A stretch of 64,000 nucleotides of DNA from Thioalkalivibrio sp. ALJ16 (lineage in GTDB: Bacteria > Pseudomonadota > Gammaproteobacteria > Ectothiorhodospirales > Ectothiorhodospiraceae): NCBI RefSeq assembly GCF_000377345.1, contig NZ_KB898037.1, positions 125,412-189,411 of the forward strand. Direction: 5' to 3'. Made by a program: the position numbers and the translations under genes. Of the stretch, positions 40,827-48,713 are shown piece after piece; position 1 is the stretch's first letter; the number at the start of each line of letters is the position of its first letter. The notes beneath the pieces were generated by a model. It did not search any database, had not been told where the DNA came from, and saw only the letters and a program-made list of their open reading frames with translations.

Positions 40827-41827
40827 CCACGGAGGTGGTCCGCCTCGCGCATGGCGGCGGCGGCCGGCTGCAGGCGAAGCTGCTGGACGAGGTGATCCTG
40901 CCGGCGCTGGGCACCCCGGCCCGCGGCGCCCCCGATGCGGCCGTGCTCGACGCACCGGACGGGCGCCTGGCTATGACCACCGACAGCTTCGTGGTGCGCC
41001 CCCTGTTCTTCCCCGGCGGCGACATCGGCCGCCTCGCGGTACACGGCACGGTCAACGACCTGGCGATGGCCGGGGCGCGGCCGCTGTGGCTGGCGCTGGG
41101 CCTGATCCTCGAGGAGGGGCTGCCCCTGGAGGACCTGCGGCGCATCCTCGCCTCCGTGCGTGCGGCCGCCGAAGAATGTGGCGTCCGCGTCGTGGCCGGC
41201 GATACCAAGGTGGTCGAGGCGGGGCGCGGCGACGGGGCCTACCTCAACACCAGCGGGGTGGGCATCGTGCCGGAGGGGGTGCGGATCGCACCGGACGCGA
41301 TCCGGCCGGGCGACATGCTGCTGGCCAGCGGTGACCTGGGCCGGCATGGCGTTGCCATCCTCGCCGCGCGCGAGGGACTGGGGCTGAACCCGCCGATCCC
41401 CAGCGACAGCGCCCCGGTCGCCGGGGCGGTGGCCGAGCTGCTGGCGGCCGATGTGCCCGTACACGCCCTGCGCGACCCCACCCGCGGCGGCGCAGTGGCT
41501 GCACTGCAGGAACTGGCCGACGCCTCCGGCTTCCGCCTGGTGCTGGACGATGCGGCCATCCCGGTGCGCGAGGACGTGCGCGGGGCCTGCGAGATCCTCG
41601 GGCTGGACCCGCTGCACAGCGCCTCGGAGGGGCGCTTCCTGGCCGCCGTGCCGGAACCCGCGGCCGAACGTGCCCTGAGCGTGCTGCGGTCAAGACCGGA
41701 GACGGCCGGTGCCGTCGCCATCGGCCAGGCCGAGGCGGGCGAGCCCGCGGTGATCCGACGCCTCGCGACCGGCGTGGAGCGCCGCGTGATCCTGCCGGCC
41801 GGTGAGCAGTTGCCCCGCATCTGCTGA
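40823..41827 (+). CDS. hypE: Carbamoyl dehydratase HypE
   Basis: This is a 334-residue PurM-type ATPase that dehydrates the carbamoyl group on its C-terminal cysteine to a thiocyanate. HGGGGRLQAKL opens the protein, TDSFVV and AVHGTVNDLAM(A)GA are the nucleotide-binding blocks, and DPTRGG follows. The sequence ends PRIC, with the required terminal cysteine. It is the last gene of hypAFCDE. hypB (the nickel GTPase) is not in the window. Confidence 0.97.
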   Translation: MTTEVVRLAHGGGGRLQAKLLDEVILPALGTPARGAPDAAVLDAPDGRLAMTTDSFVVRPLFFPGGDIGRLAVHGTVNDLAMAGARPLWLALGLILEEGLPLEDLRRILASVRAAAEECGVRVVAGDTKVVEAGRGDGAYLNTSGVGIVPEGVRIAPDAIRPGDMLLASGDLGRHGVAILAAREGLGLNPPIPSDSAPVAGAVAELLAADVPVHALRDPTRGGAVAALQELADASGFRLVLDDAAIPVREDVRGACEILGLDPLHSASEGRFLAAVPEPAAERALSVLRSRPETAGAVAIGQAEAGEPAVIRRLATGVERRVILPAGEQLPRIC

Positions 41828-41942
41828 GGGATCGCGGAAACCGCCCGATGGAGTGCTGACGGAGATACGGGATGACGGGCATGACGGCGGCGCCCGCCGG
41901 ACGTTATGGTGAAACTCACGGTTCAATCAGGAGGAACCCACG

Positions 41943-42155
41943 ATGTCGATGCGCCCCTTGATTCCCGCATTCCTTGCGCTCGCCAGCAGCCCCGCCCTGG
42001 CCCACCCGGGGCACGGCCATGGCGACGGCTTCTCTCTGCTGCACTACCTGAGCGCCCCGGAACACGTGGCAGGACTGGTGCTGCTCGCCGTGGTCGGCGG
42101 GGGGATTGCCGGCTGGTGGCTGCGCCGCCGACGCCGTGACGACCGCCGGGACTGA
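41943..42155 (+). CDS. Small His-rich single-pass membrane protein
   Basis: This is a 70-residue protein with a cleavable signal peptide ending about ALA at residue 20. Next comes a mature start HPGHGHGDG that could bind a metal ion, then one transmembrane helix (about 42-59), then a strongly basic Arg-rich tail facing the cytosol. A strong AGGAGG lies 8 bases before the ATG. It sits 115 bases after hypE. The mature N-terminus recalls the HPGH start of HupE/UreJ nickel permeases, but there is only one helix, so a nickel-related role is a guess. Confidence 0.7.
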   Translation: MSMRPLIPAFLALASSPALAHPGHGHGDGFSLLHYLSAPEHVAGLVLLAVVGGGIAGWWLRRRRRDDRRD

Positions 42156-42173
42156 TCCGGGCGCCCCGCGCAC

Positions 42174-42677
42174 TCATACGCCGGCCGCGACCGGCCACCA
42201 GTAGCGCTGCTCGAAGTCCCGGTCCCGATCGCGCACCGGCACCGACTGGAAGCCGACCCGGGCGAAAAAGCCGGCCGCCGAGGTCTGCGCCTTGACCAGC
42301 ACCCCGTCGACACCCGCGGCGCGGGCGGCCTCCTGGCAGGCCGCCACCAGTTGCCGCCCGACACCCGTACCACGGGCGGAGCGCGCCACGTACAGGCCGT
42401 GCAGCAGCAGGCCCGTCGCCGCCCCCTCCGGCAGCTCCCGCGCCTCGGCGGACTCCCAGGTTGCCACGCCGACCACCTGTCCGGCGTCCTCCCGCACGAC
42501 GGCGTCCAGGAACATCAGGTCGGCCTCGGTGTAGCGATAGGCCGGCAGTGCCAGTCGGCGTACCCGCTCCGGCAAGGGCCAGTCCTCGATCGCCGCGGCG
42601 ACCAGTCGATTGATCGCCTCCAGGTCCTCGCGAACGGCGGGGCGCAGGCCTGTACCCCGGACGGCAGTGGCGTTCAT
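42174..42677 (-). CDS. GNAT-family N-acetyltransferase
   Basis: This is a 167-residue acetyl-CoA-dependent transferase. LRPAVREDLEAINRLV opens the fold. The LHGLYVARSARGTGVGRQLV block gives strand 4 and the R/Q-x-x-G-x-G/A acetyl-CoA loop (here RGTGVG). The end has the AAGFFARVGFQ motif. The substrate is unknown. ATG 42677 has AAGGAG 7 bases upstream, which decides against the in-frame GTG at 42698. Confidence 0.88.
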   Translation of the reverse strand: MNATAVRGTGLRPAVREDLEAINRLVAAAIEDWPLPERVRRLALPAYRYTEADLMFLDAVVREDAGQVVGVATWESAEARELPEGAATGLLLHGLYVARSARGTGVGRQLVAACQEAARAAGVDGVLVKAQTSAAGFFARVGFQSVPVRDRDRDFEQRYWWPVAAGV

Positions 42678-42814
42678 GCGGCACTCCTTTTTCGGCACGC
42701 TTCCTGCTGGGACCCCGCAAGGGGGCGGGGAGTTGCGCGTGAATCGGCTTCACGACAGCGACATGCCGGATCGGAGATAATCCCGCCGCACTACAAGGAG
42801 ACGACCAGCGCACC

Positions 42815-43765
42815 ATGACGGAACTGAAGAAGGCGATCGAACACCAGCGCGAATACCTGGAAGACAAGCTGCACGACCCCCTGGCGGAGATCGCCGGGCG
42901 TCTGTCTGCCGCCTGGCCGCGGCGCGAGGCACTGGATTCGATCCTGGAGGAGGCGATCCGGCAGATCCCGGAAGCGACCTTCGTGTATGCGCTGAACACC
43001 GAAGGCATCCAGCTTTCCGACAACATCTCGCGCAGTGGCGTGCTGCCGGAGCACTTCGGGCGCGACCGCTCGCAGCGCCCCTACATGAAGGAGGCCGTGC
43101 CGGCCGACGGTTTCCTGCTGTCGGATGCCTACATCAGCCTGCTCGGGCGGCGCCCCTCCCTGACGGCCCTGCAGCTGGTACGCGACGAGGAGGGCAATGC
43201 CCTCGGCTTTCTCGGGGCCGACTTCGACCTGCGCAACCTGCCGGATCTGTCGGAGGACCTGTACGAGGAGCCCAGCGAGTGGCGCCAGATCAAGGGCGAC
43301 CCGTCCATCCGCGGCACGCTGTTCCTGCAGAGCCGTACCGAGAGCCTGATGGACCAGAACATGGACACCGCGCTCGCCATCCTGGAGGAGCTGTTCACCG
43401 AGCGCGGGGTGTTCCAGGGCGTGTTCCACTTTTCCAGTTCGAGGGCCACGCTGTGGACCACCGAGGACCCCTACCGCTACCGCATCCTGACCCACGAATC
43501 GCTCGCCGATCCCGATGTCTGCCTCGCCTTTCCCCACGAGCCCTACCCGGGGGATGCGCTGCTCCCGAAGGATGCCGTGGGCCGCGTGCTCGAAGGGCTC
43601 AAGGCCCTGCGCTTTGCCGACGAGACCATCTACCTGCGCTCGGCCTCGGTGAACCTGTTCAACGGCATGGTCAGCCTGACATTCTCCTGTGACGGCTCGC
43701 ACTACATGACCTGGGACGAGTTCCTCGGCCGCTCCATCGAGTTCTGGATCGGCGCCACCGGGTAG
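42815..43765 (+). CDS. Stand-alone soluble PDC/Cache-type sensor protein
   Basis: This is a 316-residue protein with no signal peptide or transmembrane helix. Residues about 40-150 show the PDC (Cache) ligand-binding pattern, with IPEATFVYALNTEG, then DRSQRPYMKEA, then LLSDAYISLLGRRP and LGFLGADFDL. These domains are normally periplasmic parts of chemoreceptors or kinases. Here no output domain follows, and the C-terminal 150 residues have no motif I know. It could be a cytosolic sensor acting through a partner. Confidence 0.72.
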   Translation: MTELKKAIEHQREYLEDKLHDPLAEIAGRLSAAWPRREALDSILEEAIRQIPEATFVYALNTEGIQLSDNISRSGVLPEHFGRDRSQRPYMKEAVPADGFLLSDAYISLLGRRPSLTALQLVRDEEGNALGFLGADFDLRNLPDLSEDLYEEPSEWRQIKGDPSIRGTLFLQSRTESLMDQNMDTALAILEELFTERGVFQGVFHFSSSRATLWTTEDPYRYRILTHESLADPDVCLAFPHEPYPGDALLPKDAVGRVLEGLKALRFADETIYLRSASVNLFNGMVSLTFSCDGSHYMTWDEFLGRSIEFWIGATG

Positions 43766-43775
43766 AAACCAGGGC

Positions 43776-43807
43776 GGCACGGGGGCACCCGCGGGTACCC
43801 CCGTGCC
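43776..43807. terminator. Bidirectional hairpin between convergent genes
   Basis: GGCACGGGGG at 43776-43785 pairs perfectly with CCCCCGTGCC at 43798-43807, loop of 12 bases. It lies between the converging PDC-sensor and PCuAC genes. No long T-run follows on either strand, so it may act by blocking or as an mRNA end. Confidence 0.6.
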
Positions 43808-43814
43808 TAACGGG

Positions 43815-44369
43815 TCAGTGATGGTGATGGTCATCGGTCCCATGACCATGGTCGTGTTCGTGACCATGACCCATCATCTCTCCCTTGGCACGCCGGACTT
43901 CGGCCTCCACGGTGAACAGCTCGCCCGAGCGGGTATGCAGCTCGATAGAGACTTCCTGGCCCTTCTGCAGGGGCTCGTGGAGGTCGATCAGCATCACGTG
44001 CAGGCCGCCGGGCTGCAGCGCAACTTCGCCGCCGGCCGGAATGGTAATGGCTTCCACCTCGCGCATGCGCATCACGCCCGCGTCGTCTTCCACATGATCA
44101 TGAAGCTCGGTGACCGCCGCCACCGGCGACGACCCGGACACGATCTCGATGTCTTCTTCCGTCGTGTTGAGCAAGGTCATGTAACCCGCAGTGCTGGGCA
44201 TTCCGGGGGGCATCAGGCGCACCCAGGGCCGGTCATCGATCTCGACGCCCTCCATGCAGTCACAGAACCCCGGCTCTTTGTGGCCCTCAACATGATGGGC
44301 ATGTGCACCGGATGTGGCGAACAGACCGACCAGCGCGAGTGCGCAAAGCGTGCGAATGGATGTGTTCAT
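43815..44369 (-). CDS. Periplasmic copper chaperone PCuA(C) family
   Basis: This is a 184-residue periplasmic Cu(I) carrier that delivers copper to cytochrome oxidase. A signal peptide ends at AHA (about residue 24) and the mature chain starts with histidines. The PCuAC core has the copper motif of two His and two Met: LHDH, MRM, and LHVML in the order H-x-M...H-x-M. The C-terminal 20 residues are a His/Asp/Gly tail ending in five histidines, likely an extra copper or nickel buffer. It lies 53 bases downstream of the copper-receptor gene on the same strand, so the two are probably one transcript. Confidence 0.9.
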   Translation of the reverse strand: MNTSIRTLCALALVGLFATSGAHAHHVEGHKEPGFCDCMEGVEIDDRPWVRLMPPGMPSTAGYMTLLNTTEEDIEIVSGSSPVAAVTELHDHVEDDAGVMRMREVEAITIPAGGEVALQPGGLHVMLIDLHEPLQKGQEVSIELHTRSGELFTVEAEVRRAKGEMMGHGHEHDHGHGTDDHHHH

Positions 44370-44422
44370 TTCTTGCTTCCTCGTAGTGGGGCGCCGGCGA
44401 AATTTGTACGCCGGATATCAGA

Positions 44423-46384
44423 TCAGAATTCCATGGTCCAGTTGGCCCAAAGCGTGCGCCCCGGTTCGTTGATGGAGCGTGTCGCGGTGCCGAGCTCGGA
44501 CTGACCGCGCTGGATATGTTCGCGGTAGCTGCGGTCGAACAGGTTGTCGATACCGAAGGTGACCCGCGAGTTTCCGAAGGCCTCCATCCCGGCATAGACC
44601 GCGGCGGTGGCAAATCCGGGCGTTTCCTCGGTATCAAAGCTGTAGATGGTGCCGTGATCGAGGTGGATGCGGTCCTGGCGCGCGACGCCACGCACCTGCG
44701 CCCCGGCAAAGCGGTTCCCGGCCGCGTACTCCAGGCCCAGGGTCAGCTCGGCAGGGGGCGTCTGCGCCAGGGGCACGCCATCACTGTCATTCCGGGCACG
44801 TACCCAGGCGGCACTGGCGCGGGCGGTCCAGCTTGGGTGCAGCGCCCAGGCCAGGTCCAGCTCGGCGCCATAGGCGGTGGCATCGACGTTGCGCGCCTCG
44901 GGGGCGTCGCGGGCGATCAGGATGTAGTCATCGAACTGACCGTAGAAGACGGCCACGGATCCGGTCAGATCGCCATGATGCACCTGTACGCCCAGATCGA
45001 GCTGGGTGAGCGTCTCGGTCTCTAGCTCGAACACGCGACGGCGCTCCCAGAAGTCGGCGGCGCGTTCGGCCCGCCCGATGCCCACATACCCGGTAGCCGG
45101 CCAGGCCGCGAAATCCTGTTCGACCCGCAGGAAGCCGCTCGTCTGGTTGTTGCTGTCGACGCTCCCGGCCGCGGCCCCGCCGAACCCGTCCTCGGCCTGG
45201 GCCTCGGCCCGCGAGCGATCCACGCGCAGCCCCGTGACCAGGCGGCGGGCGTCCGTCAGCGGATACTCCAGCTCCGCAAAGCCTCCGATATCGCGGAACC
45301 GGGCGGTGCCGTTGCGTGGCACGTCACGCCAGCCGAGCGCCGCCATGCCCATCAGGCGGTTGTCGCGGTGCCGGTTGCGCTGATATTCGGCCCCCGCGTG
45401 CAGCAGGGCCTCGCCCGGCAGCACGAAATCAGCGGCGAGGCGCGCCCCGGTCGTTACACGGTCGGGGTAGCGGACCATCGGCATGCCCGGTGGCTCGCGC
45501 AGCGTGAAGTTGTCCATCACGTGGTCGATTTCGTTGTAGAAGACCCGGGCCTCGATCTGGTCCAGCCAGGGTGCGAGGCGCTCTCGGGTCACGGCCAGGC
45601 TGTAGCCTGTACGCTCGAATTGCGTGCCGTCCATGCCCCGATCGTCATAGGCCGCTTCGGCATTCGAGCGGTCCAGGGTGAACTCGACCAGAGTGTCGTC
45701 ATCCGGGCGCCATCCGACAATGCCGGTGCCACTCCAGCGCGAGTACTGCGAGTGCACGGTATTGCCGTCACCATCGCGATAGTCGGACTGGTCGGACAGG
45801 GTGCCGATCCCGCGGATGTAGCCGTGCTCGTTCCCGGTCGCGATATCCGTGACCAGATCGAAGCGGTCGAAGCGACCCACGGTGATCCCCGTAAAGCCCC
45901 GGACCTCTCCGGCGGTTTCGAACCGCGGGGCCTCGCGCTCGAAGTGCACCACGCCGGCGGGACTGGCACCATAGCGGACGCTCTGCGGCCCCTTGGTGAC
46001 CTCGATGTGCTCGTAGGCCTGGGGGTAGACATAGGCGGTTGGCGGGTCCATCCGCCCTTCACAGCCGCCGAGGATCGGGGCGTTGTCCAGCAGGATCGCT
46101 AGGCGCGAGCCGCCCAGCCCACGCAGCTCCGGGTCTCCACTGGTGCCGCCCTTGCGGCTGACCGTGAACCCCGGGACGGAGCCGAGATAGGCGCCACCGT
46201 CATGGGCGGGCAGTGGCAGGCGAGGTTGGCGCGGGTCGGTGGTCACCACGCCTGGGCCGGTCATGGGCGAAGCCGTGATGACCACCGGGCTCAGGCGTGA
46301 TGGTTCATCGGCTGCCAGGGGCGTCACGGCAAGCATCAGGCCCGCGCCCACCAGACAGCCCGGCAAGGTGTAACGGCTTTTCAT
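44423..46384 (-). CDS. TonB-dependent copper receptor (OprC/NosA family)
   Basis: This is a 653-residue outer-membrane barrel for uptake of copper. A signal peptide ends near LAADE (about residue 25). The plug domain has PVVITASPMTGPG (TonB-box region) and the family-specific NAPILGGCEGRMDPPTAY. That is followed by EVTKGPQSVRYG, and the protein ends in aromatic F (WTMEF). This plug signature is that of TonB-copper receptors (TIGR01778). The PCuAC gene follows. A sigma54-type promoter sits 39-54 bases upstream of the ATG, and an enhancer-binding protein gene is divergent. Confidence 0.92.
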   Translation of the reverse strand: MKSRYTLPGCLVGAGLMLAVTPLAADEPSRLSPVVITASPMTGPGVVTTDPRQPRLPLPAHDGGAYLGSVPGFTVSRKGGTSGDPELRGLGGSRLAILLDNAPILGGCEGRMDPPTAYVYPQAYEHIEVTKGPQSVRYGASPAGVVHFEREAPRFETAGEVRGFTGITVGRFDRFDLVTDIATGNEHGYIRGIGTLSDQSDYRDGDGNTVHSQYSRWSGTGIVGWRPDDDTLVEFTLDRSNAEAAYDDRGMDGTQFERTGYSLAVTRERLAPWLDQIEARVFYNEIDHVMDNFTLREPPGMPMVRYPDRVTTGARLAADFVLPGEALLHAGAEYQRNRHRDNRLMGMAALGWRDVPRNGTARFRDIGGFAELEYPLTDARRLVTGLRVDRSRAEAQAEDGFGGAAAGSVDSNNQTSGFLRVEQDFAAWPATGYVGIGRAERAADFWERRRVFELETETLTQLDLGVQVHHGDLTGSVAVFYGQFDDYILIARDAPEARNVDATAYGAELDLAWALHPSWTARASAAWVRARNDSDGVPLAQTPPAELTLGLEYAAGNRFAGAQVRGVARQDRIHLDHGTIYSFDTEETPGFATAAVYAGMEAFGNSRVTFGIDNLFDRSYREHIQRGQSELGTATRSINEPGRTLWANWTMEF

Positions 46385-46422
46385 TGCGTCCTGCTCCGTT
46401 GTTCATCAGGAGCCTGGACAAT

Positions 46423-46438
46423 GGCAAACCCCGTGCCA
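46423..46438 (-). promoter_or_regulatory. Sigma54 (-24/-12) promoter of the copper receptor operon
   Basis: On the minus strand the sequence reads TGGCACG-GGGT-TTGCC, matching the RpoN consensus TGGCACGN4TTGC. GG and GC are separated by exactly 10 bases. The predicted start is near 46412, giving a leader of about 28 bases before the receptor ATG. The divergent neighbour encodes a sigma54 activator. Confidence 0.85.
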
Positions 46439-46508
46439 GCCCGCGTGCCCCCCCTGAACGCAGTGGACGGACGGGTGTTTCGCGCGCGGACGCCCGCTAG
46501 GGCCCACG

Positions 46509-46538
46509 CCATGGGTGTGGCAAATGCCACATCCATGG
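46509..46538. promoter_or_regulatory. 30-bp palindrome, candidate upstream activating sequence
   Basis: CCATGG-G-TGTGGCA-AA-TGCCACA-T-CCATGG is a dyad with 14-base arms and one mismatch. Its centre is about 111 bases upstream of the predicted start of the copper-receptor transcript, the usual distance for an RpoN activator site. It also lies about 105 bases before the activator gene. A looser GGC...GCC dyad follows at about 46536-46552. Confidence 0.7.
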
Positions 46539-46642
46539 CGCTAAATGCCGCGCTTTGTCTCTCGCGACGCCTAGTATGGCTTGCCAGACGGGCCGGGTCC
46601 GGGCAGGCTTTGGCGGCATTCATACAGGAAAACCGTCGTTTC

Positions 46643-47593
46643 ATGGATGTGACTCCCGAGCTGATTGGGGATTCCCCCGAACTGCAGGCACTGCTGCGGC
46701 AGACCAACCTGGTTGCGCGAACCGATGCGACCGTGCTGATTCAGGGCGAGAGCGGAACCGGCAAGGAGCGCCTGGCGCACTGTATCCATGCGCACAGCCG
46801 GCGCAGTGCGGCACCCATGATCAGCGTGAACTGTGCGTCTCTGCCGGTCGATCTGGTCGAGTCGGAGCTGTTCGGCCATCGTCGCGGGGCTTTTACCGGG
46901 GCACGCGAGGCCCAACAGGGCCTGATTCGTCAGGCGCATGGCGGCACCCTGCTGCTGGACGAGATTGCCGAACTGCCTGCCGGGGCACAGGCCAAGCTGC
47001 TGCGCTTTCTGGAAAGCGGCGAATGCCAGCCGCTGGGAGCAGCCCGTCCCGAGAAGGTGGATGTCCGTATCATCGCCGCGACCCATCAGGAGCTAAACCA
47101 GCATGTAGCCGAGGGCCGCTTCCGCCCCGACTTGTTCTACCGGCTGTTCGTGGTCCCGCTGGAGATGCCACCACTGCGGCAGCGGCAGGGGGATGTACGG
47201 CGTCTGGTCGAATATTTCCGCATGGAGCTGGCGGCCGCACACGATCTCGAACCGCCCATTTTTACGCCTGAGCTCCTGCGCTGGTTTGAGCGCTGGCCAT
47301 GGCCGGGCAATGTGCGCGAGCTGAAGAATCTGGTCGAGCGTTGTGTCATTTTCATGGCCGGTCAGGCCATCCGCCCGCAGGATCTGCCGGATTCCTGGTT
47401 GCAGTCACCGCGGGACGGACAGCAGGGGCCGTGGGTACTGCCGCCCGACGGTCTGAGCCTGGAACGCCTCGAGATCGACTTGATCCGTCAGGCCCTGGAG
47501 CGCACGGCCGGCAATCGCTCCCGTGCGGCCCGGCTGCTGGGTATCACGCGCGACACCCTGCTGTATCGCATGAAGAAAAACGCTATTTCATAG
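46643..47593 (+). CDS. Sigma54-dependent activator without a sensor domain (PspF-like)
   Basis: This is a 316-residue enhancer-binding protein. The AAA+ domain starts almost at the N-terminus: Walker A GESGTGKE at 35-42, the sigma54-contact loop GAFTGA at 82-87, Walker B GTLLLDEI at 101-108, and WPGNVREL near 220. A Fis-type helix-turn-helix covers about 283-310. No receiver, GAF, PAS or V4R domain precedes it. ATG 46643 places ELIGDSPEL at the normal domain start. An earlier in-frame ATG at 46421 would run through the sigma54 promoter and the palindrome and gives unlike-protein sequence. It probably acts at the copper-receptor promoter. Confidence 0.88.
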   Translation: MDVTPELIGDSPELQALLRQTNLVARTDATVLIQGESGTGKERLAHCIHAHSRRSAAPMISVNCASLPVDLVESELFGHRRGAFTGAREAQQGLIRQAHGGTLLLDEIAELPAGAQAKLLRFLESGECQPLGAARPEKVDVRIIAATHQELNQHVAEGRFRPDLFYRLFVVPLEMPPLRQRQGDVRRLVEYFRMELAAAHDLEPPIFTPELLRWFERWPWPGNVRELKNLVERCVIFMAGQAIRPQDLPDSWLQSPRDGQQGPWVLPPDGLSLERLEIDLIRQALERTAGNRSRAARLLGITRDTLLYRMKKNAIS

Positions 47594-47847
47594 CAAGCGC
47601 CCGGCCGTCGCCCGGGTTCGTCCTACGGTGACGATCGGCAAATTCCCGCCCGGTGAGTGAGTGGTTCTGAGGCCGCTCATCGGGTGCTGAGAACTCAGCC
47701 ACGCAGAGTGCCCAGGAGGGTGCTTTTCATTTATTGCGCCTACTGTCGCTATCCGGCCGCTGCGGGGCCGGCCAGCCATCGGCTGCAGAGCCTGACAGGC
47801 GTATGCCGACTGCGCGATCATGGCGGGACTGCCAACCGGGAATGGCC

Positions 47848-48660
47848 ATGAAAACCGCACACGCCAGGGATGTCGGCGGACGCGCCGAGCAGCAGGATCA
47901 GGCCGCCACGTTCGCGGCCCCTGACGGCAGCGGCTGGTTGCTGCTGGTCGCGGACGGCATGGGCGGGCATCAGGGGGGTGCGGCGGCCGCGGCCGAGGCC
48001 TTGCGCACCGCCGAGCGGCTGTGGCGGGGGTGCGATGGCCGACCATCGCACCCTCAGGATTTCCTCAAGCAGCTGTTTCATCAGACCCAGTCCGCGCTGT
48101 GGGACCCGGATGCCGCCCCCGAGCGGCGCCCCGGTACGACCCTGGTGGCCCTGTACAGCGATGGCGAGCGCGCCTGGTGGGCCCATTGCGGCGACAGCCG
48201 CCTGTATCACTTCGAAGGCGATACGCTTCGGCAGCGCACCCGCGACCACACCCGGGTCCAGCAGCTGGTGGACGCCGGCATGATCCGGGAAGAAGACGCC
48301 GCCACCCACCCGGACCAGAACCGGCTGATGCAGGCTCTGGGCGCGATGGATGCCATCCGGGTGGAATACGGGAGCGCAGTCCTGACCCGCGCCAGCCGCT
48401 TCCTGCTCTGTTCCGACGGCTTCTGGTCCCAGATATTGCCGGTGGAGATGGCCACGCTGCTGGAGGCCCCCGATCCGGGGCGGCACCTCCCGCGGCTGGT
48501 GGCCGAGGCGGCCCGGCGCGGCGGGCCCCGGGGCGACAACGTAGCGGCCGCGATCCTGTGGCCGGAGGGCGCATCCAGCGGCCGTGCCTACCGGCGGCCG
48601 ATGCTGCTGGGGCTGGTGCTGCTCGTGGCGCTGGCCATCCTGTTCTGGCCGCTGGATTGA
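47848..48660 (+). CDS. PP2C-family Ser/Thr phosphatase with C-terminal membrane helix
   Basis: This is a 270-residue metal-dependent phosphatase. The PPM motifs are VADGMGGHQGG (metal-binding Asp36), WWAHCGDSRLY, LLCSDGFW and RGDNVAAA. Residues about 249-266 form a membrane anchor, matching membrane-bound kinase and FHA proteins at 22.6-24.9 kb that it may reverse. ATG 47848 is preferred over the ATG at 47842 because GGGA lies 6 bases upstream. The downstream LysM/TPR lipoprotein gene begins 53 bases after its stop. Confidence 0.88.
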   Translation: MKTAHARDVGGRAEQQDQAATFAAPDGSGWLLLVADGMGGHQGGAAAAAEALRTAERLWRGCDGRPSHPQDFLKQLFHQTQSALWDPDAAPERRPGTTLVALYSDGERAWWAHCGDSRLYHFEGDTLRQRTRDHTRVQQLVDAGMIREEDAATHPDQNRLMQALGAMDAIRVEYGSAVLTRASRFLLCSDGFWSQILPVEMATLLEAPDPGRHLPRLVAEAARRGGPRGDNVAAAILWPEGASSGRAYRRPMLLGLVLLVALAILFWPLD

Positions 48661-48713
48661 TCGGCACCGTATACTCGATGCCCCTTGCCACACGGAAGTT
48701 GCTGCCGCCCTCC

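Noticed and set aside
46421-46642. Earlier start of the sigma54 activator at 46421
   Set aside because: It would place coding sequence over the sigma54 promoter and the palindrome, and the added residues look like no regulatory domain. ATG 46643 sits at the AAA+ boundary, though its ribosome site is poor.
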